A DNA stretch of 64,000 nt from positions 310,001-374,000 of the forward strand of contig CBDHHN010000002.1 of assembly GCA_965263455.1 (NCBI GenBank), in the 5' to 3' direction. The notes under the pieces were generated by a model. The model saw nothing but the letters and a program-made list of their open reading frames with translations. It did not search any database and was not told the origin of the DNA. Numbering within the stretch: position 1 is the stretch's first letter; each line of letters starts with the position of its first letter. This DNA comes from CADEDH01 sp965263455 (GTDB lineage: Bacteria; Actinomycetota; Acidimicrobiia; Acidimicrobiales; SZUA-35). Below, one piece after another: positions 11,873 through 20,701 of this stretch. Position numbers and translations under genes: made by a program.

Positions 11873-12700
11873 TCAGGATCCGCCGAAGCTGGGGTCCCGT
11901 TTGTCGACGAAGGCGGCCGCCGCCTCCTTGTGATCGTCGGTGCTCATGGTGCGGGCCATGGCCGGGGCCTCGGCGTCGAGAGCGGTGGCCAGATCGACAT
12001 TGATGGCCCGGTTGATGTTCTCCTTGGCGTAGCGGAGGGCGATGGGAGCCCGCTGGGCCAGCTCCCGGCAGTAGCCCAACGCCGCCTCCTCGAACCCGTC
12101 GTCGGCGAAGACCTCGTTGACCAGCCCCAGCTCCTTGGCCTCGGCCGCCGACAGCCGAGGCGAGCGGAAGTACAGCTCCTTGGCCTTGGCCGCCCCCAGG
12201 AGACGGGTCAGGAACCAACTGCCGCCGAAGTCGCCGGATGCCCCGATGCTGGTGAAGGCGGTGACGACGATGGCCCGCTCGGCCGCCACCCGAAGGTCGG
12301 CGGCCAGCGCGATCGACATCCCGGCCCCGGCTGCGGCCCCGGGGAGGGCGGCCACCACCGGCTGAGGCAGCTGGTGCAGGGCCAGCGACAGCTCCCGCTG
12401 ACGGCGGCGTAGGTCGGCCACCCGCTCCTCGAGCGGAAGCGAGCGGGCCCTGCCTTCGTTGCGGGCATTCATGCCCTTCACGTCACCGCCGGCGCAGAAG
12501 GCGCCGCCGGTGCCGGTGACCATGAGCACCCGCACGTCCGGGTCGGCGGCCACCGCCGGCAGGGCCGTGGCGAACCCCTCGTAGGTCTCGGGGTGCAGGG
12601 CGTTGCGGGCCTCGGGCCGGTTGAAGGTCAGCACGGCCACGTGACCGTCGATACGGCCCAGCAGCAGATCGGTCCCGGTTTCCAGCTCTCGCGTCGTCAT
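11873..12700 (-). CDS. Enoyl-CoA hydratase/isomerase family protein
   Basis: A 275-residue crotonase-fold protein. Visible motifs are FNRPEARNALHPE at the first strand, the oxyanion-hole segment GTGGAFCAGGDVKGM, a second oxyanion loop near PGAAAGAGMSIALAADLRVA, and SAAEAKELGLVNEVF. The position that carries a catalytic glutamate in hydratases reads GASGDFGGSWFLTRL with aspartate, a pattern seen in PaaG-like isomerases, so the exact reaction is open. It sits alone between the CAP-domain gene and pyrR. The start is uncertain: ATG at 12700 is used here, while ATG at 12733 would add 11 residues. Confidence 0.85.
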   Translation of the reverse strand: MTTRELETGTDLLLGRIDGHVAVLTFNRPEARNALHPETYEGFATALPAVAADPDVRVLMVTGTGGAFCAGGDVKGMNARNEGRARSLPLEERVADLRRRQRELSLALHQLPQPVVAALPGAAAGAGMSIALAADLRVAAERAIVVTAFTSIGASGDFGGSWFLTRLLGAAKAKELYFRSPRLSAAEAKELGLVNEVFADDGFEEAALGYCRELAQRAPIALRYAKENINRAINVDLATALDAEAPAMARTMSTDDHKEAAAAFVDKRDPSFGGS

Positions 12701-12746
12701 GCCGTCATCGTGACACGGGTCGCCCCCGGTCATCCAACGTCGGGCG

Positions 12747-13940
12747 TCAGGGGGCGGGGCGGACGGCGGCCAGGACGTGCTCGGGGGCCGGAATCGGCTC
12801 CGGGTTTCGGCCGAGGACGGTCACCGTGTAGCCCAGGGCCGGCGGCGGACCGGAGTCCAGGATCCCGGTTCCGGCGGCCTCGGCCACCACGGGGGCCGGT
12901 TCCAGGGGCCCGAGCCCGGAGATCGACACGAAGTAGGACGTGTCGCGCTCGGGGTCGCCGTCGAGGCCGAGGTCCGGTTCCCACACGAAGGTCGGCAGGG
13001 GCACGTGCCCCGGGGCCCCGCTCCGGTTCACCACGGTCAGCTCGACCGGTCGGGCCCGCTCCCCCGGCACCAGTTCCCACATCGAGACCTGGGCCCGGCT
13101 GAAATCGACGTCGGCCATGGTCACCGACCAGCGGGGGTACACCAACTCGCCGGGCACGTAGCCTCGGGGCGGCCAGGCCACGAACCGGTGCTGCTCGCGG
13201 ACCTCGGGCCGCAGGGTGGCCGCCGTCTCGTCGAAGACGTGTTCGTCGAACACCCACAGGGCGTTGGCCGCGTGCCCGTCGTCGCTGGCGGCCACGTCAC
13301 CCACGCCCATGGCCCGGGTCGGCGGGTGGAGGATGGTGTTCCGATGACCTACGTCGGTGTTGTGGTCTCCCGGATCCTCGATGTACCCGTCGATGGCGAC
13401 CGGTCCCGTCCGTCCCAGGTACAGGTTGCTGTTCCCGGCCGCCTCCTGGCCCACGTCGGTGAAGCAGGCGTAGGAGGGCGCCGGGTGATGGGTCAGAGCC
13501 CCCTCGGCGCTCATCATGAGGGCCGCCTCCTGGGCCTTGGCCGACAGGGCGGGGTCCTCGGTGACCACGGCGGGCACCCCGGCCATGGCCCGGTAGTAGT
13601 TGACCCGGTCGAGGGTGGCCTTCCGGTAGGCGGTCGGCGAGGTGCCCTCGACGCAGGCATCGATCTCGCCGGCCCAGGCCAGCACCGGGGGCACGGACTG
13701 GTACTCGGTGGCGTGGGCGGCCAGGACGGTGGCCCGATCGGTGGTGTCGATCCACGAGTGACCGGGCACGAAGGCATGGTGGAGCGACGGCAAGGGCGTC
13801 GGCGCCGCCACCGCACCGACGGTGGACGACTGGACGACCGAGCCTGCACCCGTGGTGAACGACGTGACGAAGAGGGCGGCCACCGCCACCACCAACAGCA
13901 CGAACCCAACCTCGGCCCAGTGCCGGAGCGAGCGAAGCAC
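12747..13940 (-). CDS. Membrane-anchored or secreted CAP (SCP/PR1) domain protein
   Basis: A 397-residue protein with an N-terminal hydrophobic helix (residues 12-29) that is a signal anchor or signal peptide. A CAP domain at about 105-250 includes LDRVNYYRAMAGVP, GALTHHP, GQEAAGNSNLYL and GHRNTILHPPTRAMGVG, the histidine-containing core of the fold. The remaining about 150 residues look like a beta-rich extracellular domain of unknown type. CAP proteins act outside the cell, often binding lipids or polymers; substrate unknown. It starts at GTG 13940 with GGAGG a few bases upstream, next to nusB where Streptomyces has bldD. Confidence 0.85.
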   Translation of the reverse strand: MLRSLRHWAEVGFVLLVVAVAALFVTSFTTGAGSVVQSSTVGAVAAPTPLPSLHHAFVPGHSWIDTTDRATVLAAHATEYQSVPPVLAWAGEIDACVEGTSPTAYRKATLDRVNYYRAMAGVPAVVTEDPALSAKAQEAALMMSAEGALTHHPAPSYACFTDVGQEAAGNSNLYLGRTGPVAIDGYIEDPGDHNTDVGHRNTILHPPTRAMGVGDVAASDDGHAANALWVFDEHVFDETAATLRPEVREQHRFVAWPPRGYVPGELVYPRWSVTMADVDFSRAQVSMWELVPGERARPVELTVVNRSGAPGHVPLPTFVWEPDLGLDGDPERDTSYFVSISGLGPLEPAPVVAEAAGTGILDSGPPPALGYTVTVLGRNPEPIPAPEHVLAAVRPAP

Positions 13941-13998
13941 CGACCTCCATCGGCGCCGACGGCCCGGACTTGACCGGCGACGGGCGAGGTCGAATCAC

Positions 13999-14418
13999 TC
14001 AGGCCTGCGAACGCTCCAGGTCGCGGGCCACGGCGGCCAGGACGCCGTTCACGAACCGGCCCGACTCGTCGGTCGAGTATCGGGAGGCCAACTCGACCGC
14101 CTCGGCCAGCACGACCCCGGTCGGGGTGTCGAGGGCCACCAACTCCGCCACCGCCAGCCGCATGATCAGCAGATCGAGGGCCGGCATCCGCTCCAACCGC
14201 CAGGTCGACCGGGCCCCGATCAGCTCGTCGGCCCGGGCCCGATGCTCCTCGGCCGCCTCCAGCAGGCGCATGGTGAAGGCGTCGGGACCGATCGGCAGCC
14301 CGGCCACGACCTGGGCCACGCTCTGTTGACGGAGTTCGGCCTCGTAGGCCAACTCGACCGCCCGTTCCCGGGCCTCCCGTCGGCTACGGCCGTCGGGAGC
14401 TGCGGGGCCGGGGCTCAC
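13999..14418 (-). CDS. nusB: Transcription antitermination factor NusB
   Basis: A 139-residue all-helical RNA-binding protein that, with NusE, binds boxA RNA in rRNA antitermination. Recognisable segments are RREARERAVELAYEAELR at the N-terminus, ERMPALDLLIMRLAVAEL in the middle and FVNGVLAAVARDLE at the C-terminus. It starts at GTG 14418, overlapping the efp stop by four bases (GTGA), so translation is coupled to efp as in many actinobacteria. Confidence 0.95.
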   Translation of the reverse strand: MSPGPAAPDGRSRREARERAVELAYEAELRQQSVAQVVAGLPIGPDAFTMRLLEAAEEHRARADELIGARSTWRLERMPALDLLIMRLAVAELVALDTPTGVVLAEAVELASRYSTDESGRFVNGVLAAVARDLERSQA

Positions 14419-14975
14419 GCCCTCGTCAGGTACTCGCCGGTGCGGGTGTCGACCTTGACCCGACCGCCGGGCTCGACGAACAGGGGCACCTGGATGACCA
14501 GTCCGGTCTCCAGCGTGGCCGGCTTGCGGGCCCCGGAGACCCGGTCGCCCTGGACCCCGGGCTCGGTCTCGACCACCTCCAACTCGACCGAGGCCGGCAT
14601 GTCGGTGCCCACGATCTCATCGCCGAACATGAGCAGGACAACGCTGGACCCATCGGTCAGGTAGTTGCCGGCGTCGCCCATCACGGCGGTGGGCACCGTC
14701 TGCTGGTCGAAGGTCTCGTTGTCCATGACGACGAAGTCCTCGCCGTCGCGGTAGAGGAACTGCTGCTCCCGCTTCTCGATGAAGGCGCGCTCCATCTTCT
14801 CGCCGGCCCGGAAGGTGCGGTCGACCACGGCCCCGGTCCGCATGTTCCTCAGGGTGGACCGGACGAAGGCACCGCCCTTGCCCGGCTTCACGTGCTGGAA
14901 GTCCACGATCTGGAACAGGCCGTCGGACAGCTCGATGCTCATGCCGTTCTTGAAATCGCTGGTGTCAATGGCCAT
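14415..14975 (-). CDS. efp: Elongation factor P
   Basis: A 186-residue three-domain factor that rescues ribosomes stalled at polyproline. The KOW-like N domain holds the loop HVKPGKGGAFVR with the tip lysine at about residue 32, and the C-terminal OB domain has TGLVIQVPLFVEPGGRVKVDTRTGEY. The ATG at 14975 gives the canonical MAIDTSDFKNG start; a longer frame upstream would add 23 basic residues not found in the family. No EpmA/EpmC-type modification gene is in the window. It follows pepP by 26 bases. Confidence 0.96.
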   Translation of the reverse strand: MAIDTSDFKNGMSIELSDGLFQIVDFQHVKPGKGGAFVRSTLRNMRTGAVVDRTFRAGEKMERAFIEKREQQFLYRDGEDFVVMDNETFDQQTVPTAVMGDAGNYLTDGSSVVLLMFGDEIVGTDMPASVELEVVETEPGVQGDRVSGARKPATLETGLVIQVPLFVEPGGRVKVDTRTGEYLTRA

Positions 14976-15001
14976 GGCTCGCTCGCTCGCTCGGGGACGG
15001 T

Positions 15002-16165
15002 TCAGGGGATGAGGGTCTTGGGGCTGGCGGTGAGAGCGGTGCACCCATCGGGCCCGACGACGACCGAGTCCTCGATGCGGACCCCGCCCCGGCCGGGCAG
15101 GTACACGCCGGGTTCGACCGTCACCACCTGACCCCGACGGAGGATACCGTCGCTCCGGGCCGACAGGAATGGGTCCTCGTGGATCTGGAGTCCGATGCCG
15201 TGGCCGGTGCCGTGGATGAAGGCCTCGGCCAGACCGTGTCCGGCCAGGGTTTCCCGGCAGACCGAGTCGACCGCCCGTAGCTCGACGCCGTCGGCCACCG
15301 CCGCCACGCCGGCGGCCTGGGCCTCCATAACGGCGTCGTACCAGCGCTGCTGCTCGTCGGTGGGTTCACCCCCGGCCACGAAGGTCCGGGTCATGTCGCT
15401 GCCGTAGCCGTCGAGCCGGGCTCCGACGTCGATGATGATGAGGTCGCCGGGTTCGATCACCCGGTCGGTCGGGCGGGCATGGGGCAGGGCGGCGTTGGGA
15501 CCGGAGGCCACGATGGTCTCGTAGCTTGGGGCGTCGGCCCCGGCATCGACCATGTGCCGGTCGAGGGCGAGGGCCACCTGGCGTTCGGTCGGTCGCCGAT
15601 CGAGCGTGGGGGCGACGGCGCCCAGGGCGGCGTCGGCCAGAGCGGCGGCCCGGCGGAGCCGGTCGATCTCACCCTCGTCCTTGCGTTCCCGCAATCCCTC
15701 GATCAGGCCCCGGGTGGCCACGACCTCGACCTCGGCCTCGACCTCGGCCCCGGCCCGGGCCGAGGTCGGTGTGTCGGCCTCCAGCCATCCGAGGAGTTCG
15801 CCGTGGGCGGACACGGTCAGGTGATCGGCCTCGATCCCGAACCGGGCACCGGACCCGAGCCCGGACCGCACCACCTCGTCCACCGCCGTGACGGTGATCT
15901 CGACCCGGGCTTCGACGCCGGCCCGGGCCAGCTGGTCGGCGATCTGGATCTCGTAGCGGCCGTCGGTCACGGCCACCAGTTCATCGGCGGTGACCAGGAT
16001 CCGGCCGTTGGACCCGGTGAAGCCGGTCAGCCAGCGGATGTTGAGGGGGTTGGTGACCCACAGGGCGTCGAGCCCGACCCGGGCCAACTCCTCCCGGACC
16101 GCCGGCAGCCGGGGGCCGAGGTCGAGGGGAGCCGGGGGCGCCGCCGACGGTTGCGGGGCCGTCAT
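15002..16165 (-). CDS. pepP: M24 aminopeptidase P (Xaa-Pro peptidase)
   Basis: A 387-residue two-domain peptidase removing the residue before proline. The creatinase-like N domain covers about the first 150 residues; the pita-bread domain carries the metal ligands in IIDVGARLDGYGSDMTRTF (two Asp), FIHGTGHGIGLQIHE (His), VVTVEPGVYLPG (Glu) and GGVRIEDSVVV (Glu). The start is ATG at 16165, inside a longer open frame that merely runs through the aroKB gene. It overlaps the aroKB stop by four bases (ATGA). PepP next to efp is conserved in actinobacteria. Confidence 0.94.
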   Translation of the reverse strand: MTAPQPSAAPPAPLDLGPRLPAVREELARVGLDALWVTNPLNIRWLTGFTGSNGRILVTADELVAVTDGRYEIQIADQLARAGVEARVEITVTAVDEVVRSGLGSGARFGIEADHLTVSAHGELLGWLEADTPTSARAGAEVEAEVEVVATRGLIEGLRERKDEGEIDRLRRAAALADAALGAVAPTLDRRPTERQVALALDRHMVDAGADAPSYETIVASGPNAALPHARPTDRVIEPGDLIIIDVGARLDGYGSDMTRTFVAGGEPTDEQQRWYDAVMEAQAAGVAAVADGVELRAVDSVCRETLAGHGLAEAFIHGTGHGIGLQIHEDPFLSARSDGILRRGQVVTVEPGVYLPGRGGVRIEDSVVVGPDGCTALTASPKTLIP

Positions 16166-17739
16166 CGGACCGTCTCCAGCGTGGTCCGCAGGAGGTCCCG
16201 GTCCTCGACCCGGACCGCTTCGACTCCTCGGGGTCCGTCGAGGACGAACGTGATGCCGTCGATGGCCTTCTTGTCCCGGGCGAAGCCGTCGACCAGCTCC
16301 TCGGGATCCAGTCCGGTCGGGACCGTGGCCTCCAGGCCGTAGGCCGCCACGACCCGCCGGTGCTCGTCGACCCGATCCGGGTCGATCCGACCGAGGGCGG
16401 CGGCCAGTTCGGCGGCGTAGACGAGGCCGATGGCGACCGCCTCGCCATGACGCACCCGGAATCCGGAGGCGGCCTCGATCGAGTGGCCCAGGGTGTGGCC
16501 GTAGTTGAGGATGGCCCGACGTCCACCCTCGGTCTCGTCCTCGGCCACGACGTCGGCCTTGATCCGGACGCAGGCCGCCACCCGTTCGGTGAGCGGCAGG
16601 CGATCGAGCGCGGTGCCCCCGGCGCCGCCGTGGCCGGGGCCGTCGTGGTCTGGACCCGAGGTGAGGAAGTGGTACTTGGCCAGCTCCCCCAACCCGGCGC
16701 CGAACTCGGCGGCCGGGAGGGTGGCCAGGGTGGCGGTGTCGCACACGACGGCAGACGGCTGCTTGAACGCCCCCACCAGGTTCTTGCCTTCGGGCAGGTT
16801 GACCCCGCACTTCCCGCCGATGGCGGCGTCGATCTGGCCCAGCAGTGAGGTCGAGACGTGGACCACGGGCACACCCCGGTGGTAGGTGGCGGCCACGAAC
16901 CCGGCCAGGTCGGTGACCACCCCGCCCCCGACCCCGATCACGGCGTCGCGCCGGGTCAAACCCCAGCGGGCGAAGGCCGAGGCCAGCCGGCCCACCTCGT
17001 CCAGTTGCTTGGCCTCCTCGCCGTCGGGCACGGTGAACACCCGGTGCTCGACCCCGGGGTCGACGTCGACCTCGATTCCCTCCTGGGTCACGATGGCCAC
17101 CCGCTTGACCCCCGTCGGCAGCAGTTCCGCCAGTCGATGACGGGCCCCGGGCCCGACCACCACCGGGTAGCTGCGGTCGGCCCCGAGCTCGACCGGCTCG
17201 ACCAGCAGCGGCGGCCGGTCGTGGCGATCCGCGATCTCCGACACCACGCGCCGGGCCACGGCGGCGGCCGGCTCGGTGCCATCGTCGGCCACGATGGCCC
17301 CGGCGCACACGGTGTAGGCGTGGAGTCGCTCCCGGCGCAGGGCCTGGAGGCGGCCTCGGGGATCGCCGTCGACCAGGGGTCGACCCGTGGTGTCACCGAG
17401 TCGCCCGAGCACGGCGTCGACCGGGGTGTCGAGCCAGACCACCAGCGGGCCGTCGAGCAGCAGGCGCCGGTTGGCGTCGGTGGTCACCACGCCCCCGCCT
17501 CCGGCGATGACGGGGGTCGGGGTCCGGGCGAGGGCCTGGCCGAGGGCTTCGGTCTCGATGCGGCGGAAGGCGGCCTCGCCCTCGGAGGCGAACACCTCGG
17601 GGATGGAGCGGCCGACGTTGGCCTCGATCAGTTCGTCCAGATCGAGGAATGGTCGGCCCAGGGTGTCGGCCACCAGGCGACCGACCGTCGACTTGCCCGA
17701 ACCGGGCAGGCCGACCAGGACCACGGGGCGCGTTGTCAT
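16162..17739 (-). CDS. aroKB: Fused shikimate kinase / 3-dehydroquinate synthase
   Basis: One 525-residue chain with two shikimate-pathway enzymes. Residues 1-165 are shikimate kinase: P-loop GLPGSGKST, DLDELIE, FRRIETEAL and GGGGVV. From about 180 on is dehydroquinate synthase: GVGGGVVTDLAGFVAATYHRG (NAD site), KCGVNLPEGKNLVGAF, and the zinc ligands in GELAKYH, NYGHTLGHSIE and RHGEAVAIG. The two reactions are steps 5 and 2 and not consecutive. Similar fusions are known, for example in Thermotoga. The ATG at 17739 is supported by a TACGCT hexamer six bases upstream; an ATG at 17772 would add 11 residues. Confidence 0.94.
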   Translation of the reverse strand: MTTRPVVLVGLPGSGKSTVGRLVADTLGRPFLDLDELIEANVGRSIPEVFASEGEAAFRRIETEALGQALARTPTPVIAGGGGVVTTDANRRLLLDGPLVVWLDTPVDAVLGRLGDTTGRPLVDGDPRGRLQALRRERLHAYTVCAGAIVADDGTEPAAAVARRVVSEIADRHDRPPLLVEPVELGADRSYPVVVGPGARHRLAELLPTGVKRVAIVTQEGIEVDVDPGVEHRVFTVPDGEEAKQLDEVGRLASAFARWGLTRRDAVIGVGGGVVTDLAGFVAATYHRGVPVVHVSTSLLGQIDAAIGGKCGVNLPEGKNLVGAFKQPSAVVCDTATLATLPAAEFGAGLGELAKYHFLTSGPDHDGPGHGGAGGTALDRLPLTERVAACVRIKADVVAEDETEGGRRAILNYGHTLGHSIEAASGFRVRHGEAVAIGLVYAAELAAALGRIDPDRVDEHRRVVAAYGLEATVPTGLDPEELVDGFARDKKAIDGITFVLDGPRGVEAVRVEDRDLLRTTLETVR

Positions 17740-17745
17740 GTCGCG

Positions 17746-17751
17746 AGCGTA
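17746..17751 (-). promoter_or_regulatory. Putative -10 of a leaderless aroKB transcript
   Basis: TACGCT on the minus strand ending six bases before the aroKB ATG, with no ribosome-binding site between. The same hexamer precedes rarA and mshC at a matching distance. Confidence 0.5.
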
Positions 17752-17847
17752 CCGGCGCGGCGTCGACGGCAACCGGCCGAGCTGACGGCTGGTTCGCCGA
17801 CGAGTGGTTCGCCGACCGGTGGTTTGCGGATCGGGCCGGCGGCCCGG

Positions 17848-18609
17848 TCAGGCCGGCAGTCCGGTCAGGACGGGTGACGACACGATGATCACCAGCGTGG
17901 CCGAGGCCAGGGCCGGCCCGAACGGGATCTCACCCCGCCGGCGCCGGACCAGGTTGACGGCGAGGCCGATCAGGCCGCCGCCGGCCAGGGCCAGCACCAG
18001 GGTGAAGAGGACCAGACGGGTGGCCGTCAGCAGCGACGGGTGCAGCCAGCCCACGAACAGGCCCAGCAGCAGGCTGAGTTTGACGTCCCCGAAGCCCATG
18101 CCCGGCTCGTAGACGAGATGGGCCAACCCGGTGAAGCCCCCGAACACGGCGGCCCCGAGCAGCGCTGGCCCGATGCCGTCGCCGTAGCCGAGCTCACCGC
18201 TGAGTACGAGGATGGCGAAGGCCCCGGCGGCGACGCTGGGCAGGACGATGACGTTGGGCAGGAGGTGGGTCTCCAGGTCGATGACCGACAGGACCACCAG
18301 CACGGCCACCAGTCCCAGGTAGGGCAGGAGCCGCCAGTCGGTGTCGAAGCGCCAGCCGACGAGGGCGAAGCCGACCACGGTCGCGCCGTCGACCAGCAGG
18401 TGGCGAGCCCCCTTGCCCGTCCCACAGGCCGGGCACGTCCCGAACCAGTCGGCGGCGGGCCGCAGCGAGCCGGGCCCCCAGCCGACCCGGCAGGTCGGAC
18501 AGCGGTGTTCGGGCCGAGGCCGCTCCCGCTCGACGGCCCGGTCGACGGCGATGCCGAGCCAGGGGCCGACCAGGAGGCCGACGACGGCCAGCACGAGAGC
18601 GGTCACCAC
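17848..18609 (-). CDS. Prepilin peptidase (A24 leader peptidase)
   Basis: A 253-residue polytopic membrane aspartyl protease that cleaves type IV pilin-like leaders. The cytoplasmic loop carries the paired zinc cysteines CPTC (about 37-40) and CPAC (about 60-63). The two catalytic aspartates sit in SVIDLETHLLPN and GMGFGDVKLSLLLG. About seven hydrophobic helices follow the first segment. The loop is shorter than in proteobacterial PilD and the N-methylation activity is not certain. It lies 12 bases after the DUF4388 gene and before aroKB. No pilin gene lies in the window. Confidence 0.9.
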   Translation of the reverse strand: MVTALVLAVVGLLVGPWLGIAVDRAVERERPRPEHRCPTCRVGWGPGSLRPAADWFGTCPACGTGKGARHLLVDGATVVGFALVGWRFDTDWRLLPYLGLVAVLVVLSVIDLETHLLPNVIVLPSVAAGAFAILVLSGELGYGDGIGPALLGAAVFGGFTGLAHLVYEPGMGFGDVKLSLLLGLFVGWLHPSLLTATRLVLFTLVLALAGGGLIGLAVNLVRRRRGEIPFGPALASATLVIIVSSPVLTGLPA

Positions 18610-18621
18610 CGGGCGACGGCC

Positions 18622-19710
18622 TCAGTCGTCGGATCGGAGGTAGCGCATGAGCAGACCGCCGGAACGCTCGCCCTCGTCGCTGACCGGGCGACGCTCGGGC
18701 CGGACCGGGGGCGGTGTGGGCACCGAGGCCAGGACCCGGGGCACGGTCCCGGTGGGACCGGTGTCGCTCGTCCCGGTGTCGGTGACCGGATCGGGGCCGG
18801 GTCGGTCGGCGGTGGCCGGGACCTCGGCTGTGGTGGTGGCCCACGTGACATCCAGGTCGTGGTCGACCTGGGCCCGGGGCGGCCGGGGCGGTGCTCCGGC
18901 CGTCGGAGCGTCCGACCCCGCCGACGACGAATCCCCCGACGGGGTCGACGACGAGGACGAGGACGAGGACGACGACGTCGAAGGTGACGTCGAAGGTGAG
19001 GTCGAGGGGGACGAGGACGGTGGGGAGAGCTTGTCCGCTGCGGTGCGGGCGCCGGCCACGGCCACCGAGTCGGGCCGATCGCCGACCGACTCGGTGCGGG
19101 CGGCGGCCGGCGGTGACGGCGGCACGACCCGCAGCCCGTCGGCGCCGACCCGTCGGAGACCAACCGACTTGGGCGGGCCCACCGTGAGCAGCCCCCGCTC
19201 CGTCATCGACTTGATCCGGCGGCTCCCCTCGACCTCGCTCAGACCCAGGGCGTCACACAGGGACGAGACGGGGCAACCGGTACCGACCTCGATGATCAGG
19301 GCCCATTCGTCGCCGGCCAGGGAGATCTCACCCGCCGGGAGTTCCCGGCGCAGGGTGACGACGTGACGCAGCGACGGCACGACGGCTTCGATGGTCCGCC
19401 AGTCGGCAAGCCGGGCCTCGGCCGCCTCCATGATGGCGGTGACGGCGGCGGTGAAGCCCCCGGCCTCGGCATCGGTCACGGTGAAGTGGAAGCTGCCCTC
19501 GGAGAATCGGAGCAGCTCGAACAGGACGTCCTCGGCCTCGATGCCGTTGGCGGTGTTGCTGGCCTCGGCCGCCACCAGGTCGCCGTGGTTGAGACGGAGG
19601 GTGCCCGATCCGCGGTCTCCCTTGATCTCGAGCCTGCCGGTCTTGGTGTTGGCGCTGAGCAGTCCCAGCACCTCGTGGAGGGCGAAGTCGTCGAGTGAAC
19701 CCTGCAACAT
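18622..19710 (-). CDS. DUF4388 (PatA N-terminal type) domain protein with serine-rich linker
   Basis: The first about 110 residues form a DUF4388 domain: MLQGSLDDFALHEVLGLLS, TKTGRLEIKGDRGSGTL, LNHGDLVAAEA and a segment ending in SFHF. A winged-helix-like region follows at about 145-200 (CPVSSLCDALGLSEVEGSRRIKSMTERGLL). The C-terminal third is disordered, with a long serine/threonine tract and proline/aspartate stretches. DUF4388 proteins occur with response regulators and GTPase signalling, sometimes with type IV pili; the exact role is unknown. The ATG at 19710 has AAGGAC upstream. It is 12 bases from the prepilin peptidase, suggesting a shared role. Confidence 0.82.
   Translation of the reverse strand: MLQGSLDDFALHEVLGLLSANTKTGRLEIKGDRGSGTLRLNHGDLVAAEASNTANGIEAEDVLFELLRFSEGSFHFTVTDAEAGGFTAAVTAIMEAAEARLADWRTIEAVVPSLRHVVTLRRELPAGEISLAGDEWALIIEVGTGCPVSSLCDALGLSEVEGSRRIKSMTERGLLTVGPPKSVGLRRVGADGLRVVPPSPPAAARTESVGDRPDSVAVAGARTAADKLSPPSSSPSTSPSTSPSTSSSSSSSSSSTPSGDSSSAGSDAPTAGAPPRPPRAQVDHDLDVTWATTTAEVPATADRPGPDPVTDTGTSDTGPTGTVPRVLASVPTPPPVRPERRPVSDEGERSGGLLMRYLRSDD
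18940..19020 (-). repeat. Low-complexity GAC/GAG tract coding poly-serine
   Basis: Short tandem GACGAG-like units on the plus strand encode a run of serine and threonine in the DUF4388 protein linker. It is prone to length change by slippage. Confidence 0.6.
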
Positions 19711-19820
19711 GGGGCGTCCTTGGTGGGGGGAGTGGGTCGGGTTCCGTTCGGTCCGGCCCGCCCGTTGTTGAGCCCTTCGCTGAGCCGTTCGGCCCACCCG
19801 GACTGCGGCCCGGATCCCGG

Positions 19821-20660
19821 TCAGTCCCCACCGTCGGGGAAGGCGGCCGACCGCATGGCGGCCAGCGGGGCCTCGACCCCGGTCCAGTGTTCGAAGGCGA
19901 TGGCGGCCTGGTGGACCAGCATCCCCACCCCGGTCACGGCCCGGGCCCCGGCGCCGGCGGCGTCGGCCAGCAAGGGCGTGATCCGGGGCTGATACACGAT
20001 GTCGACCACGACCTGGTCGGGGCCGATGAACGCGGCCGGGACCGGGCTGGCCGCGGGGTCGGGGCCTCCCGCCATCCCGACCGGGCTGGCGTTGACCACG
20101 ACGTCGGCCCGGGAGACCTCGTCGAGGGTCCCGGCTCGGGCGGTGGGGGCCAACTCGGCCGCCCGGTCGGCCCGGGCCGGGTCGCGGCTGACCACGATCA
20201 CCGCGTCGGCCCCGGCCCGGCCGGTGGCCTCGATGATGGCCGAGGCTGCGCCCCCGGTGCCGATGACCAGGACCCGCGCCCCGGCGACGTCGACCCCCTC
20301 CTCGACTCGCAGGGACCGGACGAACCCGTCGCCGTCGGTGTTGTCGCCGGTGACGGTGCCGGAGGCGTCCCGGAACACGCAGTTGCAGGCCCCGAGCCGG
20401 TCCACCGCCGGGGTGCGGCGGGGTACGGCGGCGGCCACCGCCGCCTTGTGGGGCATGGTCACCGACAATCCCTCGATCCCGAGCGCGTCGAGAGCCGCAA
20501 CCGCCTCGGCTCCGCGCCCGGGTGGCACCGGAAGGGCCACGTAGACCCAGTCGAGCCCGGCCGCGGCGAACCCGGCGTTGTGGATGGCGGGCGACAGCGA
20601 ATGACGCACGGGGTCGCCGATGACGGCGGCCAGACGGGTGGAGCCGGTGGGGTGGACCAT
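19821..20660 (-). CDS. aroE: Shikimate dehydrogenase
   Basis: Reduces 3-dehydroshikimate with NADPH. The substrate-binding N domain has HSLSPAIHNAGF (residues 19-30) and VTMPHKAAV with the catalytic lysine; the NADP-binding loop is VLVIGTGGAASAI. NCVFRD and GDNTDGDGF are typical. Length 279 is normal. TAGTCT ends seven bases before the ATG with no ribosome-binding site, so it is probably the leaderless first gene of aroE-DUF4388-prepilin peptidase. Confidence 0.94.
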   Translation of the reverse strand: MVHPTGSTRLAAVIGDPVRHSLSPAIHNAGFAAAGLDWVYVALPVPPGRGAEAVAALDALGIEGLSVTMPHKAAVAAAVPRRTPAVDRLGACNCVFRDASGTVTGDNTDGDGFVRSLRVEEGVDVAGARVLVIGTGGAASAIIEATGRAGADAVIVVSRDPARADRAAELAPTARAGTLDEVSRADVVVNASPVGMAGGPDPAASPVPAAFIGPDQVVVDIVYQPRITPLLADAAGAGARAVTGVGMLVHQAAIAFEHWTGVEAPLAAMRSAAFPDGGD

Positions 20661-20667
20661 CGGCGGG

Positions 20668-20673
20668 AGACTA
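20668..20673 (-). promoter_or_regulatory. Putative -10 of a leaderless aroE transcript
   Basis: TAGTCT on the minus strand, ending seven bases before the aroE ATG. It lies in the 41-base gap between mltG and aroE. Confidence 0.5.
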
Positions 20674-20701
20674 GCGGGCCGGGGAGATGGGCGACCCCGA
20701 C

